Assembly (NCBI RefSeq): GCF_003347595.2
Contig: NZ_QCZK02000047.1
Coordinates: 1 to 64,000, forward strand
From: Botryobacter ruber
Lineage (GTDB): Bacteria; Bacteroidota; Bacteroidia; Cytophagales; Hymenobacteraceae
Direction: 5' to 3'
DNA length: 64,000 nucleotides
The notes beneath the pieces are model-generated. The model ran no database searches and was not told the DNA's origin. It was given only the letters and a program-made list of their open reading frames with translations. Shown here in pieces: positions 35,998 to 44,278 of this stretch (positions are counted from its first letter, which is position 1; every line of letters begins with the position of its first letter). A program made the translations under genes and the position numbers.

Positions 35998-36067
35998 TAT
36001 CAGGCAGAGCAGCAGCTAAAAAATCCGGTTAATCCGCTTCTTCCCGCAAATCCGTGATTCAGACAGT

Positions 36068-37093
36068 TTAGAAATGCTTCCAGCCCTGGGCCTGCAGTGG
36101 GAAAGCTTGTCCGTGTTTGTTCGCCAGGTTGATGCCTTCGCTTTTGTCGGTGATCTTGCCGATGATGCTGATGTCGGGGTGATTTTTTACCTTGTCGTAT
36201 TCTGATAGCGGCACCGTGAAGAGCAATTCGTAGTCCTCTCCCCCGTTCAGGATGCAGGTGATCGGGTCGAGGTTAAATTCCATGGCAGCTTCCAACGTTT
36301 GCTCGTCGGCTGGAAGGTTATCTTTGTAAATAGTAGCGCCAACGCCTGACTGCGTGCAAATGTGGAATAATTCTGAGGCCAGTCCATCTGAAATATCGAT
36401 CATGGCGGTAGGGTTTACATCCCGCTCCTTCAGGTCATACACCACATCCATCCGCGCTTCCGGACGCAGCTGTCGCCCTACGATATATTGTTTGCTTTCC
36501 AGTTCCGGCTGCATGTCAGGGTTCGCCATAAAAGCCTGCTTTTCGCGCTCCAGTATCTGCAGCCCCATATAGGCTGCTCCCAGGTCGCCGGTTACACAAA
36601 CCAAATCGTTTACCTGGGCACCGCTGCGCAAAACCGCTTTTCCTTTTGGCACTTCGCCAATCGCTGTTACACTGATCACCAACCCTGCGTGTGACGAGGT
36701 TGTATCGCCGCCCACCAGGTCTACTTTATAATTTTCGCAGGCCAACCGGATACCTTCATACAATTCCTCTACTGCTTCCACCGTATACCGGGCGCCTAAG
36801 GCAATGTTCACCGTAATTTGGGTTGGTTTGGCAAACATGGCAGCAATGTCCGATACGTTTACGGCTACGGCTTTATATCCCAGGTGCTTCAGGGGGCAGA
36901 ATGTCAGGTCGAAATGGATGCCCTCCAGCAGCATGTCACTCGACACCACCAGCTGCTTTTCCGATGGTTCCAGCACGGCCGCATCGTCGCCAATGCCTTT
37001 GATGGTAGAGTCCTGCTGCAGCTCAATCTTGTCTTTTATCAGCTTGATCAGGCCAAATTCGCCCAGTTCGCTTAAGGGAGTATAGTTGCTCAT
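36068..37093 (-). CDS. thiL: Thiamine-monophosphate kinase
   Basis: A 341-residue ThiL starting at ATG 37093 (MSNYTPLSELGEFGLI); the longer frame adds 25 residues unlike the family. It phosphorylates thiamine monophosphate to thiamine diphosphate. Signatures: GIGDDAAVL (metal and substrate site), SSDMLLEGIHFDL, VNVSDIAAM, VDLVGGDTTSS, VTGDLGAAYMGL, MIDISDGLASELFHI and LNGGEDYELLFTV. All are intact and the length is normal. No thiamine biosynthesis cluster adjoins it. Confidence 0.95.
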   Translation of the reverse strand: MSNYTPLSELGEFGLIKLIKDKIELQQDSTIKGIGDDAAVLEPSEKQLVVSSDMLLEGIHFDLTFCPLKHLGYKAVAVNVSDIAAMFAKPTQITVNIALGARYTVEAVEELYEGIRLACENYKVDLVGGDTTSSHAGLVISVTAIGEVPKGKAVLRSGAQVNDLVCVTGDLGAAYMGLQILEREKQAFMANPDMQPELESKQYIVGRQLRPEARMDVVYDLKERDVNPTAMIDISDGLASELFHICTQSGVGATIYKDNLPADEQTLEAAMEFNLDPITCILNGGEDYELLFTVPLSEYDKVKNHPDISIIGKITDKSEGINLANKHGQAFPLQAQGWKHF

Positions 37094-37209
37094 ATTCGTC
37101 TTCTGCTGTTTGAGGTGCAAAGGTAAGGAAAAAGAATTTCTGTAGGGACAGGCGCGATTTAATGCCACTGACTAAAGGAGCTGCTGTTACGCCGGCTACT
37201 ACTTCTGTT

Positions 37210-37417
37210 CTCCTTTGTGAAGCTAATCTTGTAGGTCCAAAAGAAGAAAAATACTGCTTCAAGTTTCCAACTTGGAGCTTTTTATACAGCAAGTTTTCAA
37301 CTTGCGAGCACATGCAGGCCGGGAAATCCCGCCACGAAAGCTGAAAGCTTTCTCAATTTATACCACAAGATGAAATCTTGCGGTAGTTTATTTTTTTCAA
37401 GATTAGCTTCAAAGGAG
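37210..37417. repeat. Nested inverted repeat element upstream of comEC's 3' end
   Basis: The outer arms are 37210-37231 and 37398-37417 (CTCCTTTG..GAAGCTAATCTTG), complementary except for two extra bases. Inside lie AAGTTTCCAACTT-type and GCAAGTTTTCAACTTGC (37289-37305) palindromes. The outer arm shares GCTAATCTTGTAGG with the element at 51677-51972, and the inner part matches 40313-40345. Confidence 0.7.
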
Positions 37418-37426
37418 GGACTTTGA

Positions 37427-39544
37427 TCACTCCAACTCCACCACAAAAGCACCCTCTGCGCCGACATCATGAAACGGGATACCGGCAGCGGTTAACTGCG
37501 GCTTCAGCTTTTGCAGGTACCAGGGACTGTTGGAAGCATCGAGCAGGAGCATTTTGAAGGAGAACCCCTGCAGATCTTCAGGCGTGATGCGGACGTTTTG
37601 CGTGAGCAGGACATAATCTACCGCCGTCGGGGCTTTTGGCTGCACCTGCAACGGCTTCGACACGACCAGCACCCGCAGCCCCTGCCATACATACAGGCTG
37701 TTGCTGTCCGGGAGTATGGCTTGTGCCACACCTGCAAGCGGCGTTTCAGCTATCAGACTGGCAAACTGCGGTTGCTGTACTCCCCGGTGCCACAGGTCCG
37801 GCTGCAGGTTGAATCTGTAATCGGGTGACTGAGTAGTTAAACCGGTGTTGCTGAAAACCGTTGCCTGTTGCCCCTGCAGGAACGAGAAGGCGGTGTTGCC
37901 CCGCAGGCTGTAGACGGTAAAGCTTTGCTGGTGCTTCTGCTGCTGTACTTCCAGAAATTGCTGCAAACAAAGCACTGCTCCTGCCACCACAGCCACTGCC
38001 AGGTAAAGTAGTTGTTTCAGGGCGAAAAACACGATCAGCAACAGGAGCAGCACATACAACAGCAACGCCTGATGACCGCTGATGTCGATGCCGTTCACCA
38101 CCGCCTGCGGCAGGCTTCCCACCCACAGGTTGTATTCGTTCATCAGCCAGATGTTTTTTTCATGCACCCAAAATACTCCATCCCCTACATACGGAATCCA
38201 GAAAAGGGCAAGCGCGGCCACACCGGAATACAGCGCCCCCGACGCCAGCACCACCACCAGCAGGTTCGCCAGCCAGAAATAAACCGGGAACTGGTGAAAG
38301 TAGAACAGCCCCAGCGGCAGTGTTGCCAGTTGCGCCGCCAGCGCCAGCGTAAACAGTTTCCAGGCATAATCCGGGAGCCAATGAGTAAAGGTGAGCAGGT
38401 TGTTGAAGCGGGGCTGCAGGTACACGATGCCCAGCACTGCCAGGAACGAGAGCTGAAACCCGACATCCAGGAGGTAATACGGGTTAGCGAACAGCAGTGC
38501 AAAGGCAACCGCAGCTACGGTATTGTAAATATTTGCCTGCCGCCGCAGCGTCAGTCCCACCGTCACGAGCGAAAACATCGACACCGCCCGCAGCACCGAC
38601 GGCGACAGCCCCGTCACGAAGGCGTAGCCCCAGAGTGTGGCTATGATGACAGCTGCAGCAACCCACCCTACCCTGCTCGTGCGCCGGCTCCCGGTAAAGA
38701 GCAGCATCAGCAACAGGTAAATCATACCCACATGCAGCCCCGACACCGCCAGCACGTGCATGGTCCCGGTTCCGGCATACACGTCGCGGATGGCATTGTC
38801 CAGCTCGTCCTTCACGCCCAGCACGAGGGCAGCTGAAATACCCAGCTCCCGCCGTTCCTGCACATGCGCACGCAGCAGCGCCTCCAGCTTGCGCCTGATC
38901 CGGATGCTGTAGTTCAGGAAGGCATTGGAGGGTTCCTTGCCAATAATTTCGTACTGGTGCGGCTGCAGGTAATGCCGGAAATAAATGTTTTTGTTCGAAA
39001 GGTACTGCCGGTAATCAAACTGGTGCGGGTTAGCAGGAGGCGGAACGGCTTGTGGCGCTCCTTTGATCAGCAGCTTATCGCCATAGCTTAATTCATACGA
39101 CCGCTCCGAGTCGTGCGGCACCGCGAGCTGCACTTTTCCGGATATTGGCTGCCATTGTCCCGCAACCTGTACCTGCTGCAGTTCCAGTACCGTTGCCTGG
39201 TGCCCGGGCTTCTGCACGACAAAATCTTCTACCACGCCTGTATAGTAGGCAGGTGTTTGTTTAAGGTTGTGGAAGTGGTGCGGGTGGTGAAGCGCTGTGC
39301 GTTGCTGTGTTACCCAAAAGCCGGCGGCTGCAAACGTAAACAGCGCCAGCAGGCCAGCAACAGCCGTAGTTCCGTAGGATTTAACTTTTCTTGAAACGGC
39401 AAAGGCAGCCAGGGTAGCCAGCACAAAAAAAGCAAGCAGCTCGGTAATGTACCCGAACTCCCTGCCGGTGTACAGATAAACCAGGATGCCTCCGATAAAA
39501 CTCAGCGTTACCCTTACGAAGGGGAACGGCGCCCACTGCCACAT
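37427..39544 (-). CDS. ComEC/Rec2-family membrane protein
   Basis: A 705-residue polytopic protein. An N-terminal pair of membrane segments is followed by an OB-like periplasmic domain (about 95-190, DUF4131), then the Competence domain with MHVLAVSGLHVGMIYLLL and LDVGFQLSFLAVLGI, and several more membrane segments. ComEC carries incoming single-stranded DNA across the inner membrane in natural transformation. The C-terminal metallo-beta-lactamase domain of the longer homologues is absent; only ~160 residues with strands follow the membrane part, as in many Bacteroidota. GNAT is two bases upstream. A 25-base match to the interspersed element lies in this gene. Confidence 0.9.
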   Translation of the reverse strand: MWQWAPFPFVRVTLSFIGGILVYLYTGREFGYITELLAFFVLATLAAFAVSRKVKSYGTTAVAGLLALFTFAAAGFWVTQQRTALHHPHHFHNLKQTPAYYTGVVEDFVVQKPGHQATVLELQQVQVAGQWQPISGKVQLAVPHDSERSYELSYGDKLLIKGAPQAVPPPANPHQFDYRQYLSNKNIYFRHYLQPHQYEIIGKEPSNAFLNYSIRIRRKLEALLRAHVQERRELGISAALVLGVKDELDNAIRDVYAGTGTMHVLAVSGLHVGMIYLLLMLLFTGSRRTSRVGWVAAAVIIATLWGYAFVTGLSPSVLRAVSMFSLVTVGLTLRRQANIYNTVAAVAFALLFANPYYLLDVGFQLSFLAVLGIVYLQPRFNNLLTFTHWLPDYAWKLFTLALAAQLATLPLGLFYFHQFPVYFWLANLLVVVLASGALYSGVAALALFWIPYVGDGVFWVHEKNIWLMNEYNLWVGSLPQAVVNGIDISGHQALLLYVLLLLLIVFFALKQLLYLAVAVVAGAVLCLQQFLEVQQQKHQQSFTVYSLRGNTAFSFLQGQQATVFSNTGLTTQSPDYRFNLQPDLWHRGVQQPQFASLIAETPLAGVAQAILPDSNSLYVWQGLRVLVVSKPLQVQPKAPTAVDYVLLTQNVRITPEDLQGFSFKMLLLDASNSPWYLQKLKPQLTAAGIPFHDVGAEGAFVVELE
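37976..38000. repeat. Element-like 25-bp match inside the comEC coding region
   Basis: These 25 bases are identical to 56195-56219 of intergenic copy 13. In the comEC frame they encode part of a membrane segment (AVAVVAGAVL). This is the only copy I found within a gene. Confidence 0.7.
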
Positions 39545-39546
39545 GA

Positions 39547-39975
39547 TCAGCCCCTGTAAATCATTTTATAATGATCGATGTCGCATTCGCTGAAAAGTTC
39601 GCCTACGACCTCAAAGCCATGCCGCTTGTAAAAGTTCAGCGCGGGCAACTGGGCATGCAGGTATATACTTCGCTCCGGGTGCGCTGCCTGCACATCCTGC
39701 AACACCGCCTGCAGGATATGCCCTCCCACCTGCCGGTTCCGGTACTCCTGCAGCACGGCAAAGCGCTCCAGCTTTACGCCGTTCTCCGTCGTGCGCCAGC
39801 AGGCTGCGCCGCAGGGCACGTTCTCGTACGTAGCCAGGTAGTGGACAGAAGTTTCCTCGAATGCATCGTATTCCTCTTCACGCGGCACCTGCTGCTCTAC
39901 CACAAAAACCTGTTCGCGTATGGCGTAAGCAGCCTGTAAATCCTGCTCACGTTCAAGTCTGAATAATTCGATCAT
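39547..39975 (-). CDS. GNAT-family N-acetyltransferase
   Basis: A 142-residue ElaA/GNAT acetyltransferase: VFVVEQQVPREEEYDAFEE near the N-terminus, then LERFAVLQEYRNRQVGGHIL (acetyl-CoA pyrophosphate loop, R/Q-x-x-G-x-G/A variant) and NFYKRHGFEVVGE. Short, cytoplasmic, complete. The substrate is unknown. It starts the two-gene run with comEC, two bases apart. Confidence 0.88.
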   Translation of the reverse strand: MIELFRLEREQDLQAAYAIREQVFVVEQQVPREEEYDAFEETSVHYLATYENVPCGAACWRTTENGVKLERFAVLQEYRNRQVGGHILQAVLQDVQAAHPERSIYLHAQLPALNFYKRHGFEVVGELFSECDIDHYKMIYRG

Positions 39976-40100
39976 GCTGTTCTTCAGAGAAGATTGGTAT
40001 TGTATTTATTGTTAGTATGCCTGCGAAAAATATTCTCCCGGATTAAGTCCGGGACCTGCGGCTTTGAAGCTACTCGTATAGGAAAAAAACTGAAACGGGT

Positions 40101-40235
40101 GCTAGTGCGAGCTTGTAGCTCGTACTTTCATTTCCTAGGCTAAAATGCTGCATTGCTTCTTACATCAGCAGAACGAAACGATATTTAATGCTTTACATCA
40201 AGGCGTGTAAGTACGAGCTACAAGCTCGCACTAGC
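40101..40235. repeat. Perfect 27-bp inverted repeat element (MITE-like), copy 1
   Basis: The arms 40101-40127 and 40209-40235 are exact reverse complements; each arm itself folds as CGAGCT-TGT-AGCTCG. The flank and interior (AAACGGGTGC; TTTCATTTCC; CTAAAATGCTGCAT) also occur, inverted, at 51779-51905, so this is a related copy of one element. It fills part of the 433-base gap 39976-40408. Confidence 0.88.
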
Positions 40236-40270
40236 AAAAGCTTTTATCATGAAAGCACTAAGCTTCCTAC

Positions 40271-40345
40271 TGCTGATTCGGATTTGTAATCCGAATCAGC
40301 AAAATAATTTGCTCCAGGTTGAAAACTTGAAGCAGTGTTTTTTAT
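40271..40345. repeat. 14-bp TGT-centred palindrome and AACTTGAAGC repeat
   Basis: 40271-40301 is a 14-bp perfect stem with TGT loop (GATTCGGATT/AATCCGAATC core). 40313-40345 resembles the complement of 37252-37284. No gene is seen in the gap between GNAT and phoH. Confidence 0.8.
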
Positions 40346-40408
40346 GGCACAAAAAAAGCCAGGAACAGCGGCTCTCACCTCCGTTCCTGGCTTCCTGTTT
40401 ATTTGTTG

Positions 40409-41443
40409 TTATACTTCCACTTCTTTGCTGCGGCGGTTGGACTGCTTTCGGGCAGCGTCGTCGGCGGTTTTGGTTTCTTCCAGGATGGCGCGACGCTCTT
40501 CGTCTGCTTTGGCGTAGGCATTCACGATGTCTTTTACCAGGCGGTGACGCACCACGTCTTCCGGTTTCATTTCCACAAAGCCGATGCCTTTTACATCGCG
40601 CAGCACATGAAGCGCTTCCATCAAACCGGAACGCTGGCTGCGTGGCAGGTCAATCTGGCTACGGTCGCCGTTGATCATCACTTTGGCAGTCGGGCCCATA
40701 CGGGTCAGGAACATCTTGATTTGGGCGGGCGTGGTGTTCTGCGCCTCGTCCAGCAGCACAAAGGCATTGTTGAGCGTGCGGCCACGCATGTAGGCCAGTG
40801 GTGCAATCTCAATGATCTTGTTTTCCTGGTAATACTTCAGCTTTTCAACCGGTATCATATCTTCCAAGGCATCGTAAATCGGGCGCAGGTAGGGATCAAC
40901 CTTATCTTTCATGTCGCCGGGCAGGAAACCCAGGCTTTCGCCTGCCTCTACCACCGGACGCGAGATGATGATCTTTTTCACCTCCTTGTTTTTGAGCGCA
41001 CGCACCGCCAGCGCTACAGAAATATAAGTTTTACCTGTACCGGCCGGACCCAGTGCAAACACAAGGTCGTTTTTAAAGACCGTGTCCACAAGCCGCTGCT
41101 GGTTAGGCGTTTTGGCTTTGATGATACCGCCCTTGCTGCCGTACACGATAACATCGGGCGCTGTCACCATTACTTCGTCATCCAGTAAAGGATCGGAAGA
41201 AAGGTATCTGTTTACGCTATTCTCCGTAATCTTACCAAACTTATGGTAATGGTCGATCAGGGACGTGAGTATATCATGTATTTTAGCAATGTCCGGCGAC
41301 TTCCCCTGTATCTTGATTTCATTCCCCCTGGAAATGATTTTACTGCTCGGGAAGGCGGCAGCCACCTGCTTTATATTCTGATTTTCTGTCCCCAGAAAAT
41401 CAATAAGGGAGATATTCTCCAGTGTTATGATTTTCTCTACCAA
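40409..41443 (-). CDS. PhoH-like P-loop ATPase
   Basis: A 344-residue PhoH-family protein. It has an N-terminal KH/phage-like domain (about 1-105), Walker A GPAGTGKTYIS (about 132-142), KKIIISRPVVEAGE, Walker B FVLLDEAQNTTPAQIK and NGDRSQIDLP. PhoH family members are RNA-associated ATPases with unsettled cellular role. No PIN domain is fused. Its start is TTG with AAGGA about eight bases before; no upstream in-frame ATG exists. Confidence 0.92.
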   Translation of the reverse strand: MVEKIITLENISLIDFLGTENQNIKQVAAAFPSSKIISRGNEIKIQGKSPDIAKIHDILTSLIDHYHKFGKITENSVNRYLSSDPLLDDEVMVTAPDVIVYGSKGGIIKAKTPNQQRLVDTVFKNDLVFALGPAGTGKTYISVALAVRALKNKEVKKIIISRPVVEAGESLGFLPGDMKDKVDPYLRPIYDALEDMIPVEKLKYYQENKIIEIAPLAYMRGRTLNNAFVLLDEAQNTTPAQIKMFLTRMGPTAKVMINGDRSQIDLPRSQRSGLMEALHVLRDVKGIGFVEMKPEDVVRHRLVKDIVNAYAKADEERRAILEETKTADDAARKQSNRRSKEVEV

Positions 41444-41544
41444 ATGCTTTTCCTTAAATTTTGGTTTAAAGGTATTATTTTCTTTAACTTAACAAAACCT
41501 GTAACGAAATAATTGCAAAATCTACTCAAATTCTACTTCGTGTT

Positions 41545-42321
41545 ATGGCTGTAATTACGTTCACCTCTGATTTTGGATATACAGACCATTATGTAGCGGC
41601 TGTCAAAGCCAAAATCATCACCCACGCGCCGCAAACTACCATTGTGGATGTCACCCATGCCGTGGAACCCTTTAACATTCCGCAGGCAGAATATGTGCTG
41701 GGCTCGGTCTTTTCGGAGTTTCCGGCAGGTACGGTACACCTGGTGGCTGTCGACACCCACGGCAGCCGGAAAGGCCGGTTCCATGCGGCGCTCTACAAAG
41801 GGCATTATTTCCTGCTGGCCGACAACGGCCTGCTGTCGCTGCTGACCGACGGACGACCTGACAAGGTGGTAGAACTGTCAACGGACGGGCAGCTGTACCC
41901 TTTCCCGGCCAAGGAACTGCTGGCGCCTGCGGCTGCCTTCCTGGCGAAGGGCGGCGACATGGATGTGCTGGGCGAACCCACGCTGAATTTCCGGAAGCTG
42001 CTCAACCGCCAGCTGCGCCTGCTCGATCATTCCATTACAGGCCATGTGATTCATGTAGACCGCTACGGCAACCTGATCACCGATATTACCCGCGACTGCA
42101 TCGATACCATCGCCCACGGCCGCACCTACACCATCCACTTCGGCCGCGAAACGGTTGGCAGGATCAACCCCACCTACAACCAGGTAGACGAAGGCGACTG
42201 CTGCTGCATTTACAACAGCCAGAACCAGCTTTGCATCGGCATCAACAAAGGACACGCCGCCGAACTCCTGGGCCTCGGCTTCGACTCCCAGATAGATGTG
42301 CGCTTTTACCCGGGAAGCTGA
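41545..42321 (+). CDS. SAM hydroxide adenosyltransferase (DUF62 family)
   Basis: A 258-residue protein of the S-adenosyl-L-methionine hydroxide adenosyltransferase family, which hydrolyses SAM to adenosine and methionine. Signatures: ITFTSDFGYTDHYVAAVKA (Asp and Ser at the SAM site), IVDVTHAVEPFNI, VHLVAVDTHGSRKGR, LADNGLLSLL, and HVDRYGNLITDI in the C-terminal beta-barrel. The length and domain order are normal. It is a single gene, divergent from phoH. Confidence 0.92.
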   Translation: MAVITFTSDFGYTDHYVAAVKAKIITHAPQTTIVDVTHAVEPFNIPQAEYVLGSVFSEFPAGTVHLVAVDTHGSRKGRFHAALYKGHYFLLADNGLLSLLTDGRPDKVVELSTDGQLYPFPAKELLAPAAAFLAKGGDMDVLGEPTLNFRKLLNRQLRLLDHSITGHVIHVDRYGNLITDITRDCIDTIAHGRTYTIHFGRETVGRINPTYNQVDEGDCCCIYNSQNQLCIGINKGHAAELLGLGFDSQIDVRFYPGS

Positions 42322-42388
42322 GGAAGTTTGGGAGTTTAAGAGTTAGAGAGTTATAGAGTTGAGGAGTTTGGGAGCTGGAAAATGCTTT

Positions 42389-42416
42389 CTGCTCCTGCCT
42401 CCATTGCCTCTGCTGC
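42389..42416. repeat. Interspersed ~30-bp element, copy 9
   Basis: Core TGCTCCTGCCTCCATTGCCT. Inverted relative to copy 10 at 42885-42914; the interval contains the double-palindrome cassette B. Confidence 0.8.
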
Positions 42417-42603
42417 TTTTGTCTGAACCGTTGATTTACAGTGATTTTTCTGATTTACCTGTTTTTGATCGTGCACGATTAATTGTCTGAATCAGGATTT
42501 ACAGAATTTTTGAATTTTCAGGATTTTTTGTCTGAACACGATTAAGAAGATTTAAGAAAAAACAGGATTCTATATGATGCGCTTCCGGTGGAATTATCCG
42601 AAT

Positions 42604-42762
42604 GAGCGAAGATTTGGAAGTTAGAGAGTTTAGGAGTTTGGAAGTTTAAGAGTTTAGGAGGTAGAAAGGCAGGGATTTTGTAGGGGTTGAAGATTTTCAA
42701 CCCTGTAACAGGGAGGTTGAGAGGTTTGGGGCATGACTGTAGAGACGCGGTGCCCGCGTCTC
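42604..42762. repeat. Double-palindrome cassette, copy B, with GGTAGAA-like tract
   Basis: A near-duplicate of 29549-29700: a short AGTTTAGGAGGTAGAAAGG tract, GGGTTGAA-GATT-TTCAACCC (42684-42703) and the GAGACGCGG/CCGCGTCTC stem (42742-42762). The whole 657-base gap 42322-42978 is repeat sequence without a plausible gene. Confidence 0.85.
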
Positions 42763-42884
42763 CTGCACGAACCGCAAACAAACCAAATCAATCCTGTTAT
42801 TCCTTAAATCTTCTTAATCGTGCTCAGACAAATAATCACATAAATCATAAAAATCACCGTAAATCAAAGGTTCAGACAAACACA

Positions 42885-42914
42885 GCAGCAGAGGCAATGG
42901 TGGCAGGAGCAGAA
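42885..42914. repeat. Interspersed ~30-bp element, copy 10
   Basis: Reads GCAGCAGAGGCAATGGTGGC followed by AGGAGCAG; the closest copy to the family consensus on the plus strand. Lies 65 bases before the ABM gene. Confidence 0.85.
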
Positions 42915-42978
42915 TAGATTTTACCATATCAACTCATAACTTTTAACTCTTAACTCTTAACTCTTAACTAAATCACCT

Positions 42979-43311
42979 ATGCTTGTTCGGATTGTACGCA
43001 TGACGTTTCGGGAGGAAAAGACGCAGGATTTCCTGGTGATTTTCCGCAATACCAGGGCCCGGATTCTGGCTTTTGAGGGATGTAAGCATGTAGAACTGCT
43101 GCAGGACCTGCACCACCCGAACGTGTACAGCACCTACAGCCTCTGGGATTCGGAAGAGCACCTGGATGCCTACCGCCACTCTCCTTTTTTCGGGGAAGTC
43201 TGGAAAGCGACCAAAGCGCTGTTTGCGGAGAAGGCGCAGGCCTGGTCGTATGTGCAGGTAGCAGGCAGCCACCAGGCAGACGATCCAGCTCATCAAAATG
43301 CTCCTGTTTAG
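42979..43311 (+). CDS. Antibiotic-biosynthesis-monooxygenase (ABM)-like domain protein
   Basis: A 110-residue ferredoxin-like-fold protein (MLVRIVRMTFREEKTQDFLV ... CKHVELLQDL ... YSLWDSEEHLDAYRHSPFF), matching small ABM-domain proteins that act as cofactor-free monooxygenases or heme-degrading enzymes. The substrate is unknown. The C-terminal tail (VAGSHQADDPAHQNAPV) is disordered. It is 83 bases upstream of hscB and could share a transcript. Confidence 0.85.
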   Translation: MLVRIVRMTFREEKTQDFLVIFRNTRARILAFEGCKHVELLQDLHHPNVYSTYSLWDSEEHLDAYRHSPFFGEVWKATKALFAEKAQAWSYVQVAGSHQADDPAHQNAPV

Positions 43312-43394
43312 AACAAAGCTGCGGGTTTTGCTGTACCTTGCACTGTAAACGTTGCCGCACCAGGTAATTTCCGGCAATTAAACACGAACCGAAT

Positions 43395-43931
43395 ATGCCA
43401 AACTACTTCGAACTTTATAACTTGCCCGAAAGCTTTCTGCCCGACGAGAAAGCTGTTAAAAACAAATACTACCAGCTCAGCCGCGAGTACCACCCCGACT
43501 TTTTCGCCAACGAGCCGGAGGAGAAGCAACAGGAGATTCTGCAGCTTTCCACCCAGAATACCAACGCCTACCGCACCCTCAGCGACCCGGACCTGCGCAT
43601 GCAGTACATCCTGAAGGAGCACGGCCTGCTGGACGAAGGCGGCAAAAACGACCTGCCTCCCGACTTCCTGATGGAGATGATGGAGCTGAACGAGGAGCTG
43701 ATGGAGCTGGAATTCGATTTCGACGCTCAGAAATTCCACGAAATCGGCGAAAAAAGCAGCGGTGTTTTGGCTTCGATCGAAAATGATATCCTGCCCACGC
43801 TGCAGCGATACCCTGAGCTTCATGGGGTTACGAAAGAGGCGGCCCTGGAGGAGGTAAAAACTTACTACCTCAAGAAAAAATACTTGTTGCGAATAAACGA
43901 AACATTATCTAAGTTTGCGGGACGTTCCTGA
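43395..43931 (+). CDS. hscB: Fe-S cluster assembly co-chaperone HscB-like
   Basis: A 178-residue J-domain protein: HPD at residues 33-35 in REYHPDFFANE, then the C-terminal three-helix domain (about 85-175) with MEMMELNEELMELEFDF, typical of HscB, which delivers the IscU scaffold to HscA. Length is normal. No other isc genes adjoin. Its last 45 bases overlap the tRNA-Leu promoter. Confidence 0.85.
   Translation: MPNYFELYNLPESFLPDEKAVKNKYYQLSREYHPDFFANEPEEKQQEILQLSTQNTNAYRTLSDPDLRMQYILKEHGLLDEGGKNDLPPDFLMEMMELNEELMELEFDFDAQKFHEIGEKSSGVLASIENDILPTLQRYPELHGVTKEAALEEVKTYYLKKKYLLRINETLSKFAGRS
43887..43917 (+). promoter_or_regulatory. Promoter of tRNA-Leu(CAA), inside hscB
   Basis: TTG (43887-43889), a 20-base spacer and TAAGTTTG (43910-43917) match the Bacteroidota consensus. 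It lies within the end of hscB. Confidence 0.7.
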
Positions 43932-43942
43932 AAGGGGAACAA

Positions 43943-44026
43943 GCCTTGGTGGCGGAATTGGTAGACGCGCTGGTCTCAAACACCTGTGAGGTTACACTCG
44001 TGCCGGTTCGACTCCGGCCCAAGGTA
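43943..44026 (+). tRNA. tRNA-Leu (CAA)
   Basis: An 84-nt class II tRNA: acceptor GCCTTGG/CCAAGGT (G1-T72 wobble), loop CTCAAAC giving CAA, long variable arm, T loop TTCGACT. The anticodon stem 43970-43974/43982-43986 has a T-T mismatch at its second pair. CCA is not encoded. The AT-rich insert lies on its 3' side. Confidence 0.92.
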
Positions 44027-44040
44027 CGGTTAAATAGAAG

Positions 44041-44073
44041 CCCTTGTAAGTTCAATCCTTACAAGGGTTTTTT
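44041..44073 (+). terminator. Terminator of tRNA-Leu(CAA)
   Basis: A perfect 10-bp stem (44041-44050 with 44058-44067), 7-base loop and TTTTTT. Confidence 0.92.
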
Positions 44074-44278
44074 GTTTTGGGGAACGGTACAATAAATAAT
44101 AATTTAGATTCAGTTCAACGGTTTGCAGCTACCCAAAAGTTGGCGATTTCGAAGCACTTCATTGTCAACCAAATATAAACGATAGAAGCACAAAACTTTG
44201 TTTAACCACTAAACCGCCACTTTTGTGTAGCTTCAGTTATGGGCTGCGCTATTATTCATGAAATCATTATTTTACTGA

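Noticed and set aside
37094..37168. Longer ThiL start
   Set aside because: The extra 25 residues do not resemble ThiL; ATG 37093 gives the usual N-terminus.
40403..41188. A 261-codon plus-strand frame
   Set aside because: Shadow of the PhoH gene.
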